From an uncultured Collinsella sp. (lineage in GTDB: Bacteria; Actinomycetota; Coriobacteriia; Coriobacteriales; Coriobacteriaceae), in assembly GCA_900542275.1 (NCBI GenBank), contig UQMW01000004.1, positions 34,933 through 98,932 on the forward strand: DNA of 64,000 bases, in the 5' to 3' direction. Shown here one piece after another: positions 16,976 to 24,349 of this stretch. Within the stretch, counting starts at the first letter, position 1. Every line of letters begins with the position of its first letter. Under the pieces are notes generated by a model. The model made no database searches. It was given only the letters and a program-made list of their open reading frames with translations, and was not told where the DNA came from. Both the position numbers and the translations under genes were made by a program.

Positions 16976-18826
16976 ATGATTAATAGCGTAGAGGACCCAA
17001 CGGTTGCCAATATTCTGTCGACCGATATGCTAAAAATCTATGACATTCCTCGTTACCAGCGCGAATACACTTGGAATCAGCGCGACTGGGCGAATCTCTA
17101 TGACGATATCACCCAAAACGACGCCGGCTACTTCCTGGGCTCGTTTATTGTCGTGAACGGGACTGTGAATTCCAAGATGGATACCATTCACTATGAAGTT
17201 ATCGATGGCCAGCAACGTCTGACGACGCTCAGCCTTTTCCTTGCTGCTCTCTATGCTCGCATCATGGAACATAAGGATTCTATCGATGACGACATGATGT
17301 TGGACGATATCCGACCCCTGCGCAATCGTCTGATCTTGAAATCTGACAAGTCAATGACACGCGTTATTCCTCAGGTCCAGAATCATAACCTTGAGGATTA
17401 CCGCTGGATCTTGAAGGAACATATCGGTCTAGATGCGGTTATGCAAAAGCCGAAGTTCCTTGGTCTGAGAAAGATGTCTAAGGCATTCAACTATTTTTAC
17501 GATCGACTGGGTGAGGATGTTGGGAGCAGAAACGGAATCGAGTGCGTTCGCCGCCTGCTTGATATCTGCAGGTTGGTGTGTTCGGCGGTCGTGGTTCAGA
17601 TTACCGTCGATAGCCATGCTGATGCCTACACCTTGTTCGCGTCCCTTAACAACCGCGGTGTTCCCTTGAGCGCCGTCGACCTTATCAAGAACATGCTTCT
17701 CGGCAAGGTTGCCGGGGTGGATGACGGGCAGCTCGACTATTACTTTGAGCGCTGGCAGGAAGTACTCCACAATCTCGGCGATGACTACAAGACGCAGGAG
17801 CGCTTCTTCCGTCAGAACTACGACGCCTTCCGCCGGGAGGTGAACAAGCCATTTATCGGCGAATCTGGTTCCCAGCTTCCCCTCGGTTCCGTTGCCACGA
17901 GGTCCAACCTTCTGAAAATCTACGAGAAGCGGATGGAAGCCGATGACGGCGCCCTTAAGGTGTTGGACGAGCTGACCGAGAATTCCGCACTCTACTCGAA
18001 GATAATTGGGCTCGATCAAGAGAGCCCGGATTCCGAGCTTTCGCATCAGCTTTTGGAGCTTTCGAGAGCGCAGGGCGTCGCATCTTACCTGATGCTGCTG
18101 TTCCTTTTCAAGAAGCAGAACCAGTTGGAGCTAAAAGATGAAACCCTCGCGCTTCTTGTTAAGCTTCTCGTCTGCTTCTTTGTTCGACGCAACCTCACCG
18201 ATACGCCTCCCACACGTGACCTTGAGAGACTCTTCATCAGTATTTGCGAGAGCGTCGAAAGCGAGGGTCTCAAGGGCATTGCAGCCGCGGAGTACATCAA
18301 GAAGCGCCTCGTCGACGTGTCTGCCAGCGACGCTTCCTTCAGAGAACGTCTTGAGGGGCCGATTTACGACGTCAATCCCGATATGACGCGCTACATCCTT
18401 ACCGTGATCGCATCTCCGAGCGTTACGAAAGAGATGAAGCCACTTTGGGAGCGATACGCCTCCGGAAACTACGTCTGGACAATCGAGCACATCTTCCCTC
18501 AGGGCAAGAACATTCCAGATGAATGGGTGAAGATGGTTGCGGACGGCGACATGTCTAAGGCGACTGAGGTGCAGGAGAAACAGGTCCACACGCTTGGTAA
18601 TCTAACCATCACCGGGTATAACTCAAAGCTGAGCAACATGCCCTTTGTGACCAAGCGAGACCGCAAGGATGTTTACGGGGCGAATGTCGGATACCGCAAC
18701 GGGTTGAACCTGAACGACGAGTTGATAAACACGGATACCTGGACTAGCGAGCAGATTCAGGAGCGCACAGACAGGCTCGTTGGACTCACTTTGAAGGCTT
18801 TTGACTTTGACGAGATTGAGTTCTAG
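16976..18826 (+). CDS. DUF262/DUF1524 (GmrSD-like) protein, candidate phage-defence nuclease
   Basis: A 616-residue protein with the two-domain layout of GmrSD type IV restriction enzymes and relatives. The N-terminal DUF262 (ParB/sulfiredoxin-like) has IPRYQREYTW and the nucleotide-binding VIDGQQRLTTLSLFL. The C-terminal DUF1524 HNH-like nuclease has WTIEHIFPQG and HTLGNLTITGYNSKLSN, with the His and Asn expected in the active site. Helical sequence lies between. ATG 16976 is chosen for its six-base distance from AAAGGA, though ATG 16973 is possible. It stands alone between a tRNA gene and a repeat array, with no methylase nearby, which fits a modification-dependent or stand-alone defence role. 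Its actual target is not shown. Confidence 0.82.
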   Translation: MINSVEDPTVANILSTDMLKIYDIPRYQREYTWNQRDWANLYDDITQNDAGYFLGSFIVVNGTVNSKMDTIHYEVIDGQQRLTTLSLFLAALYARIMEHKDSIDDDMMLDDIRPLRNRLILKSDKSMTRVIPQVQNHNLEDYRWILKEHIGLDAVMQKPKFLGLRKMSKAFNYFYDRLGEDVGSRNGIECVRRLLDICRLVCSAVVVQITVDSHADAYTLFASLNNRGVPLSAVDLIKNMLLGKVAGVDDGQLDYYFERWQEVLHNLGDDYKTQERFFRQNYDAFRREVNKPFIGESGSQLPLGSVATRSNLLKIYEKRMEADDGALKVLDELTENSALYSKIIGLDQESPDSELSHQLLELSRAQGVASYLMLLFLFKKQNQLELKDETLALLVKLLVCFFVRRNLTDTPPTRDLERLFISICESVESEGLKGIAAAEYIKKRLVDVSASDASFRERLEGPIYDVNPDMTRYILTVIASPSVTKEMKPLWERYASGNYVWTIEHIFPQGKNIPDEWVKMVADGDMSKATEVQEKQVHTLGNLTITGYNSKLSNMPFVTKRDRKDVYGANVGYRNGLNLNDELINTDTWTSEQIQERTDRLVGLTLKAFDFDEIEF

Positions 18827-18871
18827 TGACCGCCAATCAATATCTTGGGGAAATTCAGCCCAAACGATTTA

Positions 18872-19090
18872 ATCTTGATTTGTAGCATCTAGACCGGTAT
18901 TTCTCTTCAAGCTGTTACAGATTGAGATGTTAAGACGGGATGGCCGATAACATCTCGATCTGTAACACGAAGAGGCTGAAAACCGTTCTAGCTGTTACGG
19001 ATTGAGACGTTAAGACGGGTTGAGCGGGAAACATCTCGATCTGTAACAGATAGGGGAGGAATAACCCTCTTACTGTTACAGGTCGAGACA
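18872..19090. repeat. Tandem hairpin array, family II (three units, 80-bp period)
   Basis: Three hairpins of about 57 bases at 18872-18928, 18952-19008 and 19033-19088. Each has a left arm like ATCTCGATCTGTAACA and a right arm like TGTTACAGATTGAGAT around a 24-base variable loop. Unit starts are 80 bases apart, and the linkers share GTTAAGACGGG. The first left arm is degenerate. The same unit forms a two-copy array at 25582-25718. Confidence 0.85.
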
Positions 19091-19120
19091 TAGGCCGGGG
19101 CGAGGCTGGTCATCGTCATC

Positions 19121-19265
19121 GAGCGTGGATTGTCGGACACACGAGCGTGGAAAATCTTCCGCCTAATGAATGAGCGTGGATAATCTGCCACTTTGTCCTT
19201 GGGGGTACGCCAAAAGTGGGAGATTATCCACGCTCGATTTCAAACGGGAGAAAATCCACGCTCGG
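19121..19265. repeat. Intergenic inverted repeat, family I, second locus
   Basis: GAGCGTGGATAATCTGCCACT (19172-19192) pairs with the complement at 19215-19235 with one mismatch. Flanking partial copies GAGCGTGGA occur at 19121 and 19143, and AAAATCCACGCTCG near 19251-19264. The sequence is that of the element at 1012-1105. From 19270 to 19470 nothing beyond AT-rich spacer was seen. Confidence 0.8.
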
Positions 19266-19478
19266 TCGAGCCAGGGAAGCCCAACCACGACTTATATATA
19301 GGTACTAATGAGCCGTTATCGAAGTTCGCTCCTGCCGTCGTACTCCACCGTGCCAAAGCGTTCCCTCGGGAAATGTCACCAGCGCAGCCAAATCTACCGT
19401 CCTTCATATCCAAACTCAATAAAACCGCAGGTCACGGCTATATAGATACGCCCGGAACCGTGTATCTAGAGGTTTTCG

Positions 19479-19508
19479 TTGACAGCCCCCAAGGTTGCAT
19501 CGTATTAT
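19479..19508 (+). promoter_or_regulatory. Promoter of the tRNA-tuf operon
   Basis: A consensus -35 TTGACA (19479-19484) and -10 TATTAT (19503-19508) with an 18-base spacer, 63 bases before tRNA-Tyr. The sequence GAGGTTTTCGTTGACAGC at this promoter recurs with one change at the rpmG promoter. Confidence 0.75.
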
Positions 19509-19570
19509 CTTTTTCGTTCGCGGGGGCGGCGGTCCAAAAGACCAAAGGACCTGCGGATACTTGAACGATT

Positions 19571-19652
19571 GGGAGTTTGCCCGAGTGGTTAATGGGGACG
19601 GGCTGTAAACCCGTTGGCTCTGCCTACATAGGTTCGAATCCTATAGCTCCCA
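19571..19652 (+). tRNA. tRNA-Tyr (anticodon GTA)
   Basis: A class II tRNA with a long variable arm. Acceptor GGGAGTT/AGCTCCC, anticodon loop CTGTAAA (GTA), T-arm GGTTCGAATCC. The CCA end is not encoded. Confidence 0.95.
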
Positions 19653-19662
19653 CCCGTCAAGT

Positions 19663-19738
19663 GCCTGTATAGCTCAGTCGGTAGAGCACTTCGTTGGTAA
19701 CGAAGAGGTCACCAGTTCAAGTCTGGTTGCAGGCTCCA
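19663..19738 (+). tRNA. tRNA-Thr (anticodon GGT)
   Basis: Acceptor GCCTGTA/TGCAGGC, D-arm GCTCAGTCGGTAGAGC, anticodon stem CTTCG/CGAAG with loop TTGGTAA (GGT). CCA is encoded at 19736-19738. Confidence 0.95.
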
Positions 19739-19741
19739 TCC

Positions 19742-19818
19742 GGCGGTGTAGCTCAGTTGGTTAGAGCACACGGTTCATACCCGTGGCGTCACTGGTTCGA
19801 ATCCAGTCACCGCTACCA
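19742..19818 (+). tRNA. tRNA-Met (anticodon CAT), probably elongator
   Basis: D-arm GCTCAGTTGGTTAGAGC, anticodon stem CACGG/CCGTG with loop TTCATAC (CAT), encoded CCA. The first acceptor pair is G-U. It lacks the three G-C pairs of initiator anticodon stems, so elongator Met is most likely. A lysidine-modified Ile tRNA is not excluded. Confidence 0.88.
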
Positions 19819-19829
19819 TAGGTAACACG

Positions 19830-19860
19830 GTGGCTTCTCAATAGTATGTTGAGAGGCCAC
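19830..19860 (+). other. Hairpin between tRNA-Met and tuf
   Basis: GTGGCTTCTCA and TGAGAGGCCAC form an 11-bp stem with a 9-base loop and no U-tract. It may be a processing site separating the tRNAs from tuf mRNA. Confidence 0.5.
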
Positions 19861-19914
19861 TATGGTATAAAGGCAAAGTCCCGTCCGGGGACGACCTGTT
19901 AAGAGGAGGGCTTT

Positions 19915-21105
19915 ATGGCCAAAGAGAAGTTTGAGCGCACTAAGCCGCATGTTAACATCGGCACCATTGGTCACGTCGACCACGGCAAGACCACGCTGAC
20001 CGCTGCCATCACCAAGGTTCTCTCCGAGACCGAGGGCTGCAAGGCTGACTTCACTGCGTTCGAGAACATCGACAAGGCTCCCGAGGAGCGCGAGCGCGGC
20101 ATTACGATCTCCGTCTCCCACGTCGAGTACGAGACTGCTGCCCGTCACTACGCTCACGTTGACTGCCCGGGCCACGCTGACTACGTCAAGAACATGATCT
20201 CCGGTGCTGCTCAGATGGACGGCGCTATCCTGGTCATCGCTGCTACCGACGGCCCCATGGCTCAGACCCGCGAGCACATTCTGCTCGCCCGTCAGGTCGG
20301 CGTTCCCTACATCGTCGTCTTCCTGAACAAGTGCGACATGGTCGACGATGACGAGCTCATCGACCTCGTCGAGATGGAGACCCGTGAGCTCCTCTCCGAG
20401 TACGATTTCCCCGGCGACGACATCCCCGTCATCCGTGGTTCCGCTCTGGGCGCTCTCGAGGGCGACGCCAAGTGGATGGACGCTATCCGCGAGCTCATGA
20501 ACGCCGTCGACGAGTACATCCCGACGCCTGCTCGTAACAACGACCTCCCGTTCCTGATGGCCGTTGAGGACGTTATGACCATCTCCGGCCGTGGTACCGT
20601 TGCTACCGGTCGTGTCGAGCGCGGTGAGCTCAAGCTCAACGAGCCCGTCGAGATCGTCGGCATCAAGGATACCCAGAACACCGTCGTTACCGGTATCGAG
20701 ATGTTCCGTAAGTCCATGGACTTCTGCGAGGCTGGCGACAACGTCGGTCTGCTGCTCCGCGGCATCAAGCGCGAGGACATCGAGCGCGGCCAGGTTCTCT
20801 GCAAGCCCGGTTCGGTTACCCCGCACACCAAGTTCACCGGTGAGATCTACGTTCTGACCAAGGAGGAGGGCGGCCGTCACACCCCGTTCTTCGATGGTTA
20901 TCGTCCTCAGTTCTACTTCCGTACCACCGACGTTACCGGTACGGTCAAGCTCCCCGAGGGCACCGAGATGGCTATGCCTGGTGACCACATCACCATCGAG
21001 GGCGACCTCATCCACCCGATCGCCATGGAGGAGGGCCTGCGCTTCGCTATCCGCGAGGGTGGCCACACCGTCGGTTCGGGCATCGTCTCCACGATCATTG
21101 AGTAA
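19915..21105 (+). CDS. tuf: Elongation factor Tu
   Basis: EF-Tu delivers aminoacyl-tRNA to the ribosome as a GTP complex. At 396 residues it is of standard length. The G-domain motifs are GHVDHGKTT (about 18-26), switch II DCPGHADY, NKCDMVDD and the later GSALGALEG. Two beta-barrel domains follow, with GRGTVATGRVERG and the conserved GGRHTPFFDGYRPQFYFRTT region where elfamycin antibiotics act, apparently wild type. GAGGAGGG precedes the ATG. Codons are strongly biased to C and T endings, as in highly expressed genes. It lies downstream of three tRNAs in one probable transcript, an arrangement like thrU-tyrU-glyT-thrT-tufB of E. coli. Confidence 0.98.
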   Translation: MAKEKFERTKPHVNIGTIGHVDHGKTTLTAAITKVLSETEGCKADFTAFENIDKAPEERERGITISVSHVEYETAARHYAHVDCPGHADYVKNMISGAAQMDGAILVIAATDGPMAQTREHILLARQVGVPYIVVFLNKCDMVDDDELIDLVEMETRELLSEYDFPGDDIPVIRGSALGALEGDAKWMDAIRELMNAVDEYIPTPARNNDLPFLMAVEDVMTISGRGTVATGRVERGELKLNEPVEIVGIKDTQNTVVTGIEMFRKSMDFCEAGDNVGLLLRGIKREDIERGQVLCKPGSVTPHTKFTGEIYVLTKEEGGRHTPFFDGYRPQFYFRTTDVTGTVKLPEGTEMAMPGDHITIEGDLIHPIAMEEGLRFAIREGGHTVGSGIVSTIIE

Positions 21106-21130
21106 ATTAGCTCTTTGATATAGCTGACTT

Positions 21131-21168
21131 AGAGAACCCGGCACTTATATGGGTGCCGGGTTCTTTTC
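21131..21168 (+). terminator. Terminator after tuf
   Basis: AGAACCCGGCAC pairs with GTGCCGGGTTCT around a TTATATGG loop, followed by TTTC. Confidence 0.85.
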
Positions 21169-21309
21169 TGCAATGGATATTCAGCCGTTGCTGGTGTCGA
21201 GAGGATCGATAATGGTCCTGGATGCACCGTCGATTAGATCTCGATGGCTTCATTGATGTGTTCCAAATATGAATGGATCCGCCGAGAACCAATTGACTCG
21301 AGGTTTTCA

Positions 21310-21339
21310 TTGACAGCACTTACGTGGAGCTGATAAAGT
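21310..21339 (+). promoter_or_regulatory. Promoter of rpmG
   Basis: -35 TTGACA (21310-21315) and -10 TAAAGT (21334-21339) with an 18-base spacer, 46 bases before the rpmG start. The upstream GAGGTTTTCATTGACAGC nearly matches the tRNA-tuf promoter. Confidence 0.65.
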
Positions 21340-21384
21340 AACAACTCGTGCCCGTACGGGGCGGAAATGAAAGGTTCAGGATAC

Positions 21385-21534
21385 ATGCGTACTCTAGTTA
21401 CTCTTGCGTGCACTGAGTGCAAGCGCCGCAACTATACGACCACCAAGAACAAGTCGACCATGCCTGATCGTATGGAGATCAAGAAGTATTGCCCCTGGTG
21501 CCGTCACCACACGCTGCACAAAGAGACTCGCTAG
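21385..21534 (+). CDS. rpmG: 50S ribosomal protein L33
   Basis: A 49-residue ribosomal protein. It is the zinc-binding (C+) form of L33, with CTEC near residue 9 and CPWC near residue 36 supplying four cysteines. The start MRTLVTLACTE and end HHTLHKETR are typical. AAAGGTTCAGG precedes the ATG. It opens the rpmG-tRNA-Trp-secE-nusG stretch found in many bacteria. Confidence 0.95.
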   Translation: MRTLVTLACTECKRRNYTTTKNKSTMPDRMEIKKYCPWCRHHTLHKETR

Positions 21535-21547
21535 TCTCTAGTCACAT

Positions 21548-21623
21548 ACGCCAGTAGTTCAATTGGTAGAGCATCGGTCTCCAAAACCGAGTGTTGAGGG
21601 TTCGAGTCCTTCCTGGCGTGCCA
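21548..21623 (+). tRNA. tRNA-Trp (anticodon CCA)
   Basis: Acceptor ACGCCAG/CTGGCGT, anticodon stem TCGGT/ACCGA with loop CTCCAAA (CCA), T-arm GGTTCGAGTCC, encoded CCA at 21621-21623. It sits between rpmG and secE. Confidence 0.96.
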
Positions 21624-21631
21624 GTCATTAT

Positions 21632-21664
21632 TCCGTAAGCTCCCAATTGGGGGCTTACGGTTTA
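21632..21664 (+). terminator. Hairpin after tRNA-Trp, likely partial terminator
   Basis: CCGTAAGCTCCC pairs with GGGGGCTTACGG and only TTTA follows, so read-through into secE is plausible. Confidence 0.55.
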
Positions 21665-21699
21665 CTCATGTATAAGCGCATTGCGCGGAGGTAACCCAA

Positions 21700-22038
21700 A
21701 TGGCCAACAAGAAGAACAAGAAGAAGGCTCAGCAGCCGGCACCTGCCAACAACGCTGCCGCCAACTCCAAGGTTGAGGCCAAGAAGGCCGTTGCCAAGAA
21801 GAACGAGAAGGCTGCGAAGTCCAAGAAGAACGAGAAGCCTGGTTTCTTCGCCCGCACCAAGAAGTATTTCGCTTCGGTGAAGTCCGAGATGAAGCGTGTC
21901 ACGTGGCCCGATAAGAAGGAGCTTGTGAACTACTCGGTCGTCGTTTGCGCTTCTCTGATCGTCGTCGGCGTCGTCATCGCTCTGCTCGATGCTGGCTTTG
22001 GCGAGGCTCTTGCTCTGTTCTCTGGATTGAGGGGCTAA
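21700..22038 (+). CDS. secE: Preprotein translocase subunit SecE
   Basis: The essential small subunit that clamps SecY in the translocon. The 112-residue protein has a single-span core: amphipathic FARTKKYFASVKSEMKRVTW with the conserved VTWPDKKEL, then one transmembrane segment VVVCASLIVVGVVIALLDAG. The N-terminal 45 residues are a low-complexity Lys/Ala/Asn extension not needed for the fold. AGGT lies upstream of the ATG. nusG begins four bases after its stop, the standard secE-nusG pair. Confidence 0.95.
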   Translation: MANKKNKKKAQQPAPANNAAANSKVEAKKAVAKKNEKAAKSKKNEKPGFFARTKKYFASVKSEMKRVTWPDKKELVNYSVVVCASLIVVGVVIALLDAGFGEALALFSGLRG

Positions 22039-22041
22039 ACC

Positions 22042-22578
22042 ATGTCTAAGCGTTGGTACGTCGTTCACACTTACTCTGGATACGAGAACCGCGTTAAGTC
22101 CGATCTCGAGCATCGCATCGAGACCATGGGCATGCAGGACCGTATCTTTGATATCGAGATTCCTATGGAGCGCGTCACCGAGATCAAAGAGGGTGGCAAG
22201 CGCGAGACCAAGGATTCCAAGATCTTCCCGGGTTATGTCCTGGTCCGCATGGAGATGGATGACGATGCTTGGACGTGTGTTCGCAACACGCCCGGCGTCA
22301 CCGGTTTCCTAGGCGGCAACGGCAAACCTGCTCCGCTTTCCCGTGACGAGTACAACAAGATGACTCGTCGTCCCGGTAAGGGCGATTCGCCCAAGCGTAC
22401 GTCGGTTGATATTGAGGTCGGTACGTCCGTCCGCGTCACCGATGGCCCGCTTACCGACTTTGATGGCAAGGTCTCCGAGGTTAACACCGAGGCCGGCAAG
22501 CTCAAGGTCACGCTGATGATCTTTGGCCGCGAGACGCCGGTCGAGCTAGACTTTAACCAGGTCGCTGTCATCGTTTAA
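22042..22578 (+). CDS. nusG: Transcription termination/antitermination factor NusG
   Basis: NusG binds RNA polymerase and links it to Rho or the ribosome. The 178-residue product has an NGN domain starting with RWYVVHTYSGYENRVKSDLE and holding IFPGYVLVRMEMDD, followed by a KOW domain (VRVTDGPLTDFDGKVSEVN) to the end. Length and layout are those of a regular NusG without a large insert. It is coupled to secE. The L11 operon follows after about 120 bases. Confidence 0.96.
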   Translation: MSKRWYVVHTYSGYENRVKSDLEHRIETMGMQDRIFDIEIPMERVTEIKEGGKRETKDSKIFPGYVLVRMEMDDDAWTCVRNTPGVTGFLGGNGKPAPLSRDEYNKMTRRPGKGDSPKRTSVDIEVGTSVRVTDGPLTDFDGKVSEVNTEAGKLKVTLMIFGRETPVELDFNQVAVIV

Positions 22579-22698
22579 GTTTTCGTCCGTTCGCGCGAGC
22601 GTGCTTCTTCTGTGACTGCTCATCTCAGGAGTGCTTCTAACACGTGCGTGCTTACGATATAGCAAGTACTTCACACTCGTGATTCGAAAGGAATGACC

Positions 22699-23127
22699 AT
22701 GGCTGAGAAGAAGGTTGCCAACGTCATTAAGCTCCAGATTCCTGCTGGTGCAGCTAACCCCGCTCCTCCCGTCGGCCCCGCCCTGGGCGCTGCTGGCGTG
22801 AACATCATGCAGTTCTGCCAGGCCTTTAACGCCGAGACGCAGGACAAGAAGGGCGACATCATCCCCGTTGAGATTTCTGTCTACGAGGATAAGTCCTTCT
22901 CCTTCATCACCAAGACCCCGCCGGCGGCTCACCTCATCAAGAAGGAGCTGAACCTCAAGTCTGGTTCCGCTAAGCCCCAGGCCGACAAGGTTGGTCAGCT
23001 CTCCCAGGAGCAGCTCACCAAGATCGCCGAGATCAAGATGCCGGACCTCAATGCCAACGACATTGACGCCGCCAAGAAGATCATCGCCGGTACCGCCCGC
23101 TCCATGGGCGTCACCATCGCTGAGTAG
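22699..23127 (+). CDS. rplK: 50S ribosomal protein L11
   Basis: A 142-residue stalk-base protein that binds 23S rRNA at the GTPase centre. It shows KLQIPAGAANPAPPVGPALG, the proline-rich switch near residues 20-30, and the C-terminal RNA-binding helix with AGTARSMGVTI. ATG at 22699 is preferred over the ATG two codons upstream because GAAAGGA sits at the right distance and the family starts MAEKK. It forms the classic rplK-rplA pair. Confidence 0.97.
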   Translation: MAEKKVANVIKLQIPAGAANPAPPVGPALGAAGVNIMQFCQAFNAETQDKKGDIIPVEISVYEDKSFSFITKTPPAAHLIKKELNLKSGSAKPQADKVGQLSQEQLTKIAEIKMPDLNANDIDAAKKIIAGTARSMGVTIAE

Positions 23128-23145
23128 CGATTTCTTTAGGTAATG

Positions 23146-23174
23146 ACGGGTGCTCCGACCGGGGCGCCCGTTAT
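23146..23174 (+). other. Hairpin between rplK and rplA
   Basis: ACGGGTGC and GCGCCCGT form a GC-rich stem without a U-tract. It could be an mRNA-processing site or part of an L1 autoregulation target, which cannot be decided from sequence. Confidence 0.4.
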
Positions 23175-23244
23175 ATGTGTGCAATAGGGCACACGATACG
23201 ATGTGGGAGGGCTCACGCCCGTTTAACCACAGGAGGTAATGCAC

Positions 23245-23952
23245 ATGGCTAAGCATGGTAAGAGCTATAACGCCGCTGCCGAGAAGATCGATCGCGCCAC
23301 GCTCTACACCCCCCTTCAGGCTGCCAAGCTCATTAAGGAGCTCGACACCGCCAAGTTCGACGAGACCGTCGAGGCCCACTTCCGTCTGGGCATCGATACT
23401 CGTAAGGCTGACCAGAACATCCGTGGTTCCATCTCCCTGCCCCACGGCACCGGCAAGACCGTTCGTGTTGCCGTCTTCGCCGAGGGCGAGAAGGCCCGCG
23501 AGGCTGAGGCTGCCGGCGCCGACATCATCGGTTCCGACGAGCTTGTCGCCCAGATTCAGAAGGGCGAGATCAACTTCGACGCCGCTATCGCTACGCCGAA
23601 CATGATGGCCAAGGTTGGCCGCATCGGTAAGATCCTTGGTCCCCGTGGCCTCATGCCGAACCCCAAGCTCGGCACCGTGACCATGGACGTCGCCAAGATG
23701 GTCTCCGAGCTCAAGGCTGGCCGCGTTGAGTACCGCGCCGACCGCTACGGCATCTGCCACGTGCCCCTGGGCAAGAAGTCCTTCACCGAGCAGCAGCTCG
23801 TCGAGAACTACGCTGCCCTGTACACCGAGATCCTGCGCGTCAAGCCCTCTTCTGCTAAGGGCAAGTACGTCAAGTCCATCTCCGTGTCTTCCACCATGGG
23901 CCCTGGCGTCAAGGTCGATCCCGCTATCCAGCGCGACTTCCTGGCTGAGTAA
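23245..23952 (+). CDS. rplA: 50S ribosomal protein L1
   Basis: A 235-residue rRNA-binding protein of the L1 stalk, and in many bacteria the repressor of rplKA translation. Typical segments are GTGKTVRVAVFAEG, GPRGLMPNPKLGTV (the L1 signature) and the C-terminal SSTMGPGVKVD. The ATG at 23245 is seven bases after AGGAGGT. An ATG at 23239 is too close to it. A strong terminator follows. Confidence 0.97.
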   Translation: MAKHGKSYNAAAEKIDRATLYTPLQAAKLIKELDTAKFDETVEAHFRLGIDTRKADQNIRGSISLPHGTGKTVRVAVFAEGEKAREAEAAGADIIGSDELVAQIQKGEINFDAAIATPNMMAKVGRIGKILGPRGLMPNPKLGTVTMDVAKMVSELKAGRVEYRADRYGICHVPLGKKSFTEQQLVENYAALYTEILRVKPSSAKGKYVKSISVSSTMGPGVKVDPAIQRDFLAE

Positions 23953-23988
23953 CTAACAGTTACTGCCTGAGCAAAGCAAGCATTGCTA

Positions 23989-24034
23989 AAGAGACCCGGT
24001 TCTGCCTCGTGCAGGACCGGGTCTCTTGCTTTTG
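23989..24034 (+). terminator. Terminator after rplA
   Basis: AAGAGACCCGGTTCTGC pairs with GCAGGACCGGGTCTCTT, followed by GCTTTT. Confidence 0.85.
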
Positions 24035-24042
24035 AGTCAACG

Positions 24043-24082
24043 AAACCACCACGAAGGGGACAGGCACCCTTGTGGTGGTTTT
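24043..24082. repeat. Intergenic hairpin, family III (copy A)
   Basis: AAACCACCACGAAGGGG..CCCTTGTGGTGGTTT with GACAGGCA at the centre. It is almost the exact reverse complement of copies at 25749-25790 and 27759-27803. Confidence 0.85.
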
Positions 24083-24138
24083 ACTTGTGTTGTACTTTAG
24101 CGCGATGTAGTACTACCCGAGGCCGAAGGGAGCCCAAC

Positions 24139-24198
24139 ATGTTTAAGAACACGCAACAGCTCCTAGGCCTAGCGCTACTAGATTGGATAGCGCGCTAG
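24139..24198 (+). CDS. leuL: Leucine leader peptide (attenuator peptide)
   Basis: A 19-codon open frame after GAAGGGAG encoding MFKNTQQLLGLALLDWIAR. Five of the codons are leucine, read as CUC, CUA, CUA, CUA and CUA. CUA is very rarely used in the core genes of this window. A leader peptide rich in a rare leucine codon, followed by a hairpin with a U-run and then by leuA sequence, is the standard layout for leucine attenuation: scarce Leu-tRNA stalls the ribosome and prevents terminator formation. The structural genes downstream are broken, so the leader now controls nothing evident. Confidence 0.8.
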   Translation: MFKNTQQLLGLALLDWIAR

Positions 24199-24228
24199 GG
24201 TTGTAATCTCGCTATAACGATTTGTTGT

Positions 24229-24286
24229 ACCCGGGTGCGCTATCGTCTGCCGCTTTCAGGCGTGATGAGCGACACGGGTATTTTTC
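24229..24286 (+). terminator. Attenuator terminator of the leu leader
   Basis: ACCCG (24229) through a partly mismatched stem (TGCCGC/AGGCG at the tip) to CGGGTATTTTTCT. It starts about 30 bases after the leader-peptide stop. GTTGTA and TATAAC just before it could form an alternative pairing. Confidence 0.65.
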
Positions 24287-24349
24287 TATCTCTAGGCCTT
24301 CTCTCTCCTGAAAGCCATCTGTCATAAAACGGTCAATCAGGAGGAACAT

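Noticed and set aside
18872..19090. A CRISPR array.
   Set aside because: The repeats are inverted pairs rather than direct repeats, the loops are only 24 bases, and there are no cas genes.
19742..19818. Initiator tRNA-fMet.
   Set aside because: The anticodon stem lacks the three consecutive G-C pairs and the D-arm is of elongator type.
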